From: Kuschelorhynchus macadamiae | Taxonomy: Eukaryota > Arthropoda > Insecta > Coleoptera > Curculionidae | DNA length: 64,000 nucleotides | Direction of reading: 5' to 3' | Assembly: GCA_030620095.1 (NCBI GenBank) | Contig: JAUTXW010002189.1 | Location: 255,001-319,000 of the forward strand | Shown: piece by piece, positions 58,860-64,000 of the stretch | Layout of the letters: every line of letters begins with the position of its first letter | How positions within the stretch are numbered: position 1 is the stretch's first letter | The notes under the pieces: model-generated | The model's database searches: none | What the model was told of the DNA's origin: nothing | The model's input: only the letters and a program-made list of their open reading frames with translations | Made by a program: the position numbers and the translations under genes

Positions 58860-59243
58860 TATGCCGGCTATTTATAGTTTCCACGTAAGATGTAGACGGA
58901 AGCCTGTACCTCTGTTGAAATTGTTAGTATGCTTATAAATTTCAATAGATTCTCTGATTTTCCGTTTATAGAATCCCGAGACCGATGCAAGAACTTTGGT
59001 TTCTTTTACATTTATAACATGTCCAGTGGAATGTTGGTGTTCAGATACAGCAGAGTTACAATTTGTTTCTTCCTAATACATCATTTTTCATGTATGTGTT
59101 GAAGATTGTACGTATGTTGGACCGGCGAAGTACCTTGCATTTTTATCTGTTGTTCCGTGTATAAATGGAAGAACTACACTTGCTTTCGGTAACTCCTTAT
59201 TAGTTTTACTTCGTGGAGTAGGATTGTTATATTTTCTAATTGA
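58860..59243 (-). pseudogene. Penelope-like element, C-terminal (GIY-YIG) region, minus-strand copy
   Basis: The minus strand reads ..ELPKASVVLPFIHGTTDK, ARYFAGPTYVQSS, then after breaks NSAVSEHQHSTGHVINVKET and KVLASVSGFYKRKIRESIEI, ending YKHTNNFNRGTGFRLHLTW. The AVSEH..TGH and RESIEI.KH.NNFNR motifs are the conserved end of Penelope-like endonucleases. The GIY-YIG core itself is deleted here. Confidence 0.75.
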
Positions 59244-59882
59244 TATAAATATAAAATTTACAATTGTAATTGAATCAGAAGATACGATTCGCTTTCTAGA
59301 TGTTCTTGTGCAAAGGAAATTGGGTGGTTTCTTAGGACACTGTGTATATAGAAAACCAACGCATGCGAACAGATACCTAAATGTAAATTTACATCATCAT
59401 CCGGCACAAAAGCAATTAGTTATTAATTCATTGATTTACAGAGCCCTCGCGAATTGTGACCAACATTTTTTATAATCGGAAACAGAGAAACTGACTCAAG
59501 TTTTATGAAGGAATGGATATTGCACTGAGGATATTAAACGATCGATTAGAAAATATAACAAACCTACTCTACGAAATGAAACTAATAAGGAGTTACCGAT
59601 AGGAGTGTAGTTCTTCCGGTTATACACGGAACAACATATAAAATTGCAAGGTTACTTCGCCGGTCCAACATGCGTTCAATCTTCAATACACACAAGAAAA
59701 TTGGACAAAGTTTATTCTTTTCCATACCGAAGGGGTATATGCAATTCTTTGCTCCTGTCTATATTGGAGAAACTGGACGATCTATATCGACTAGGCTTAA
59801 GGAACATGAACGATGTGTTAGGAAGAAACAAACTGTACATCTACTGTATCTGAACACCAGCATTGCACTGGAAATGCCATAA
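59244..59882 (+). pseudogene. Penelope-like element, RT end plus GIY-YIG endonuclease, plus-strand copy
   Basis: The + strand reads DTIRFLDVLVQRKLGGFLGH, then CVYRKPTHANRYLNVNLHHH and PAQKQLVINSLIYRALANCD. This is the conserved region after the Penelope RT palm. After a stop at about 59472 and a frame change it reads APVYIGETGRSISTRLKEHE followed by RCVRKK, containing the GIY-YIG-type core (VYIGETGR..STRLKEH). Frames are broken at least twice. Confidence 0.8.
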
Positions 59883-59970
59883 TGTGCTTTGGTTCTATGT
59901 AAGGATAGTGTTGCTGGGGGAGAAAGTAGATCATTGATATGTAGATGAAATAGGGTAAGTACTAACATTC

Positions 59971-60960
59971 CACTTTGGAATCCTTCGGATCTGGGAAAAT
60001 CGAGTGGTCATCTTTATTTGAGAAGTTTGAGTGAGTATTACCTGACTTGGTCAAAGAGAGAGATTTGTTGGATCCTTGGTTAAACTATATGTTGCACTCG
60101 AGCAATTTAAGAGTTGTTAGGTAAGAGCCCCCCATCGCAGAACATTTAGAATAGTCGGGTAAGTAGAGGAGCAGGTTCAGATTTAGAAGGCAATTGGTTA
60201 AGAATTGGTTTTTAAACTTTCCGACTTTTGTGTGTTACAAGATAAAATCATGTGCTTCTTTACCTATCTATACTATTAGTCCAATGATTATGATCGACTT
60301 TGATCAGTTTTTAAATTATTAAAAGTGATTTTAAAATAATATCTTTTTGTCATTTTATAACATGGTAGCAGCATGATAAAAAGATGTCTTAATTTCTTAA
60401 AGATTTCAAAACGCTTTCAAACACTACGTTATAGACGTTTACCAGCACAAAAATACTAGAATATAAAAAGCAAAATGGGCACATCAAAATTGGCAAAAAT
60501 AGAACTAGTATGTTTAGTTTTGAATTTTCTTCTAACGCTACCTTTTAACCTTCGTAATCTGTACATCATAATAATAAGTTGGCGATTGTAAGTCTGGTTG
60601 TAAATTTTATTGAGAAAAATTTCCGAAAAATAAATTATTTGTATTTTTCAATTGCCTTTTTCCAAACATATATCCTAAAATGAGACTCTCTTCAAGTAAG
60701 TTTAAATGAAACATTGATACAACCTCCAAGTTGTTTTAAACAAAGCGAATATGTTGCGAGTTCGTGGCGTAAATTGAACCACTCTAGGAGAAACTTTGCA
60801 AAGCAGTCTGTGGGTAGTAAAAGGGCAACGTTTTTGACTATATAGGGTGAGTGGGGCAGAGATGTATACAATACTTTTAAATTTCAAGAAAAATATTATT
60901 TACACAACTGTTAAGATTGTAGTAAAAAGCACTACGAACCATTCTTACATGTAGTCTAGA
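59971..60960. other. No gene recognised
   Basis: AT-rich DNA downstream of the Penelope-like insertion. No motif, paired arms or exon seen. Confidence 0.4.
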
Positions 60961-61191
60961 ATGCTCAATTTATCGATTTGTGTTACTATTTTAAGACAAA
61001 AAGCAAAACATTGCGGGTTTAGCAGCCTAACTGAGAAGGAAAGAAAAGCGTGTGGTATTTTTGATAACTTGATCAGAGGAAAGTTACTTTCTACCAAAGA
61101 CCTTACCTTAGCAAACTGCATGTATGTTTGTAGAGCATATGGGAATGAAAACATTGAGCTACTTTTTGTGTATTGGCTTTCAGGGTTTTAG
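60961..61191 (+). other. Unassigned 76-codon ORF, weakly death-effector-like
   Basis: The frame encodes FSSLTEKERKACGIFDNLIR, GKLLSTKDLTLANCMYVCRA and YGNENIELL. The composition is not low-complexity. The pattern of a helix ending LT..E, then IFDNLI.GKLLS..DL, then a helix and GNENIEL, loosely resembles a death-effector-type six-helix fold. That could be chance, or a stray host exon or transposon piece. No splice structure was established. Confidence 0.2.
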
Positions 61192-62111
61192 CAGTGCTCA
61201 ATTTTGGAACTAATGTTCTTAATTATCTTCGCAATAATATTTCAGACGTTGAAGATATATTATTCTGTAGACATTATCTTCCAAGATCAAAAGAGATGTA
61301 AATGCGAAATAGGTGACCTTTCTAATTTTAGTCGACAGAGAAACACCTATTTATCGACACAATGACAACTACTAAATTAACACGTATTGAAATTTGACAA
61401 TGATGTATTTACAACTTCAAAATACCTACATTATGTTTACAATATATAATTTTTTTGTTTAGTTTAATTTTTATATTCTTTTTTTCGGAGTTAACCACAT
61501 TAGGTAAGGTAATTAAAAGCGATTAGTAATACTTCTTCGACATATTTTTGGTACGATAATGCCCATCGTAAGAGTCATTCATTCAAACCGAACTTAATTT
61601 AAAATTTCCATTCCATTTGGTCGTATGTATCACGTAAATTTAAATTTAATGGCATTCTATTCAAATAAAGTTCAGTGGTGGCTAACAAATATTTGCTGTT
61701 AATATTAAAATGTTTTAACGACCGTATTTATTTAGTTTCCAACGCCAATCACCAGTCCGGAAATTGAGCCCTGGAAATGGCTCGGTTAGGTTAGTAACCT
61801 AAAATTATGTTTGATGTATGGCTTATGCTTCTTGCAGTATACGATTATTGTGTAGTAGTTATTAGATATTTTATGGTATTGTAAATTTAGGTAAAAAGGG
61901 GTTAAAAAAGTGCTTTTTACGTAAAATGCTTCTGACTGAATGACTGAAATAAAATTACCTGGATCGATCCCATTGTGTAGTAAGGGATCGGACTTTAGAT
62001 ATTTATGTATTTAATGTAGATTTGAGGTTTTAAGGAAAACAAGTAATAATACTCGTATGATTTTAATTTAATCAAATGAACAAAAAACCTACATAACATA
62101 AATTTTTAGTT
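61192..62111. other. No gene recognised
   Basis: AT-rich DNA with no supported feature. Confidence 0.4.
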
Positions 62112-63185
62112 TATACAAGGTACCCCTAAATATGGAATAAATGTTAAACGGGGGTGATTCCTTGGATCATTTTAAGAATATTATATACAAGTTAATATAA
62201 ATATGTGTCCGCAAATGATTCATTTTCTAGACACAGAGGTGTTAAAATAAAAAAAATACGATTTTCTTAAGTAATTTCGAATCATTAAAAGCTATTTGAT
62301 TAAGATTTAGCACAACCGCCTAGGTATTTAAGGGCCATATTTTGAAAACATTTAGGTAATCATCCTTGACTTTCTGAACTGAAATGGTACGCCACTGATT
62401 TAAAACAATACTAGCTTCATTGTTTAGGGCAAGTAAATATACACAAAAGTGTGTTTTTTTTGTGATTCGACAAGTCGTTTTCGAGAAAAAAAAAACAAAT
62501 TCTCTTTTGATGTACGCCCCTGGAACCTTTGTTCCAGTTTTAGTTGGAGTCCGAATTGCTTAAAACTCTACAAAATGATTAATAATTTAATAATTACATG
62601 TCCGCAAAGGACCCATATTTGAGATACGGAGTGTTAAGTTTTAAAAAAAAATAAATTTTTACACCATGTGTCTTAAAAATAGGATATTTGCGGTCATATA
62701 TTTATTAAAATTTATTTTCCTATAATGATCCAAGGAATCAATTTTGTAGAGTTTTGAGCAATTCTGACTTCAACTAAAATTGGACCAAAGGAGCCGGTGG
62801 CGTGCATCCAAATAGGATTTGTTTTTTTTTTCTCGAAAACGACTTGTCGTATCAGAAATACAAAGAGGCATGTTTTATGTATCTTTCTTGCCCTGTACGA
62901 CGAAGATAGTAAATTTTAAAAAAAATCAATGGCGTACCATTTTTTTATTAAAAAATTTAGGATGTCGATACCTACGCCCATGGTTAAAATAAAAACTTTC
63001 AAAATTGCTCCAAATATCAATCAAATGAATCTTACTGTTTTGGAATTACTAAAAAAAATCCACATACACCCGGTATCTCGAAAATAAAGCATTTGCGGAC
63101 ACATATTTACATAAACTTTTTTTCTTAGAATAATACAAGGAATCACCCCTTTAATATTTACTCGACATTTAGTATGTATGTATAT
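62112..63185. mobile_element. 1.07-kb foldback element with ~500-bp arms
   Basis: Nearly the whole element is two inverted arms meeting near 62650. Mirrored landmarks: GGGGTGATTCCTTG (62146) / CAAGGAATCACCCC (63139); TGTGTCCGCAAATG / CATTTGCGGACACA; CGACAAGTCGTTTTCGAGAA / TTCTCGAAAACGACTTGTCG; and CTACAAAATGATT.. near the centre. Non-coding. It directly abuts the 3' end of a minus-strand transposase. Confidence 0.85.
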
Positions 63186-63189
63186 ATGT

Positions 63190-63840
63190 ACATTTATAGT
63201 TGTTCGATATCTAGTTCTGTTTCGCTGTAGCTATCCTCATCTAAATTAAATGTAATCGGTTTTATTATAATTATATTATCCATCCAACTAAAAATTTTCT
63301 ACAGTTATCATGTGATGGACTGAATTTTTCCAACTACGTGGGAGAATATCAATAACACAATTTTTTATTAATTCTAAACAGTGGAACTTAAAGTTGGAGA
63401 AATATTTGCAGAGGTAACTTTTGATTTTAATTGGAGCTATATTTGCACTGTATGTCCCATTTCCTCTGCCAGTGCGTCACAAACTTAATTTTTTTTATAC
63501 AGAATGCCTTCTTCTTCTAAAAGATTTATAACATTCCTCAATATATATTTTATTCGCCGCCATGTAGTTTTGAATCTCCAATTTCGTGTTATTTGAGCCT
63601 GGACCCTTATGTAATTGGCGATTGTGATAGATCATATTGTCCATTACTATCATGTTTTTCTGAGGAATGTTTGGTAAAAGACAATTCTTGAGCCATTGTT
63701 CAAAAAGTTCTGCCGTGGTAGCTTCATGTTGGTCCACGCAGAAGTATTTAATATTTTTTGTAGGAGCCACAAGGCTTTCTGATCTGGCATATAAAATATT
63801 TATCGTTTTCCCTCTATTTGACGGAGCTTGATCCTTTCGT
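63190..63840 (-). pseudogene. IS630/Tc1/mariner-type transposase, central and C-terminal pieces
   Basis: The minus strand reads APSNRGKTINILYA, then SLVAPTKNIKYFCVDQHEAT, ELFEQWLKNCLLPNIPQK and NMIVMDNMIYHNRQ, which carries the second catalytic Asp in VMDN. After a deletion of the NPIE region comes LELIKNCVIDILPRSWKNSV, then HHMITVENF, and a C-terminal MDNIIIIKPITFNLDEDSY and ETELDIEQ ending about 63205. The right end may continue past the window. Dead copy. Confidence 0.75.
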
Positions 63841-64000
63841 TAATGCTTTATGCGTGTTTTATTGGAAAATTTTTAGAACGGTATTTTCTTATCAATGTTG
63901 TATGTTGAGGACGCCTTTTTTCCAATCGCTATGACTTTTGTCAGTTGTGTGATATATGAAGCCCATTTAGGAAAAAACTCTCCAAAGGCAAGTGATGCCA

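Larger units (their letters stand above)
58756..59970. mobile_element. Head-to-head Penelope-like element insertion
   Basis: Two partial copies of the same element meet at about 59243: a minus-strand copy (59243-58756) and a plus-strand copy (59244-59970). The ACTAATAAGGAGTTACCG word occurs in the plus copy at about 59581 and complemented at about 59190, confirming the inversion. Coding pieces are listed separately. Penelope-like elements are known for complex, partly inverted insertions. Confidence 0.75.

Overview
This is animal nuclear DNA, most likely from an insect with a large, repeat-rich genome. It is AT-rich, has GT-AG introns of several kilobases, and is packed with decayed DNA transposons, non-LTR and LTR retrotransposon remnants, a Penelope-like element and foldback/MITE repeats. 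A beetle is a reasonable guess from the mix of elements, but the sequence alone does not prove it.

The only host gene I can support is the insect orthologue of Evi5, a TBC-domain Rab GTPase-activating protein. It lies on the + strand and runs from about 8.7 kb (or 18.9 kb) to beyond the last exon seen at 57.8 kb. Nine further exons are called between 25.5 and 49.5 kb, and a tenth lies at 57.7 kb. All have consensus splice sites and compatible phases. Exons 2-4 encode the N-terminal region and TBC domain, with both catalytic fingers in exon 3. Exon 5 carries the end of the TBC region, and exons 6-11 encode a long coiled coil. The 3' end is not found and is probably outside the window. Two short, homologous first coding exons 10 kb apart (8720-8777 and 18869-18929) both end one base into a codon and both fit exon 2. 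They look like alternative, promoter-linked N-termini, and this is the main biological observation here.

Layout: 0-8.1 kb holds Tc1/mariner debris, a hAT MITE rich in TATCGATA, a truncated second copy, a Ty3/gypsy remnant and a nearly complete 2.5-kb Tc1/mariner element with matching ends. 8.7-25 kb holds the two first exons, MITEs, an internally deleted LINE, a foldback, two antisense LINE remnants, a ~287-bp satellite and an LTR-like segment. 25.5-49.5 kb holds Evi5 exons 2-10, with introns carrying an inverted Tc1-like pair, a hAT remnant, a second copy of the 14-kb foldback block, LINEs and another foldback. 49.6-56 kb (intron 10) holds a DNA transposon with a spliced but frameshifted transposase, then a 3.4-kb inverted-repeat structure enclosing ~300-bp units. 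56-64 kb holds a LINE fragment, exon 11, a head-to-head Penelope-like insertion, a small unassigned ORF, a 1-kb foldback and another mariner-type remnant.

Apart from Evi5, nearly all coding potential is transposon-derived and broken. I saw no convincing tRNA, rRNA, CRISPR or operon-like structure.
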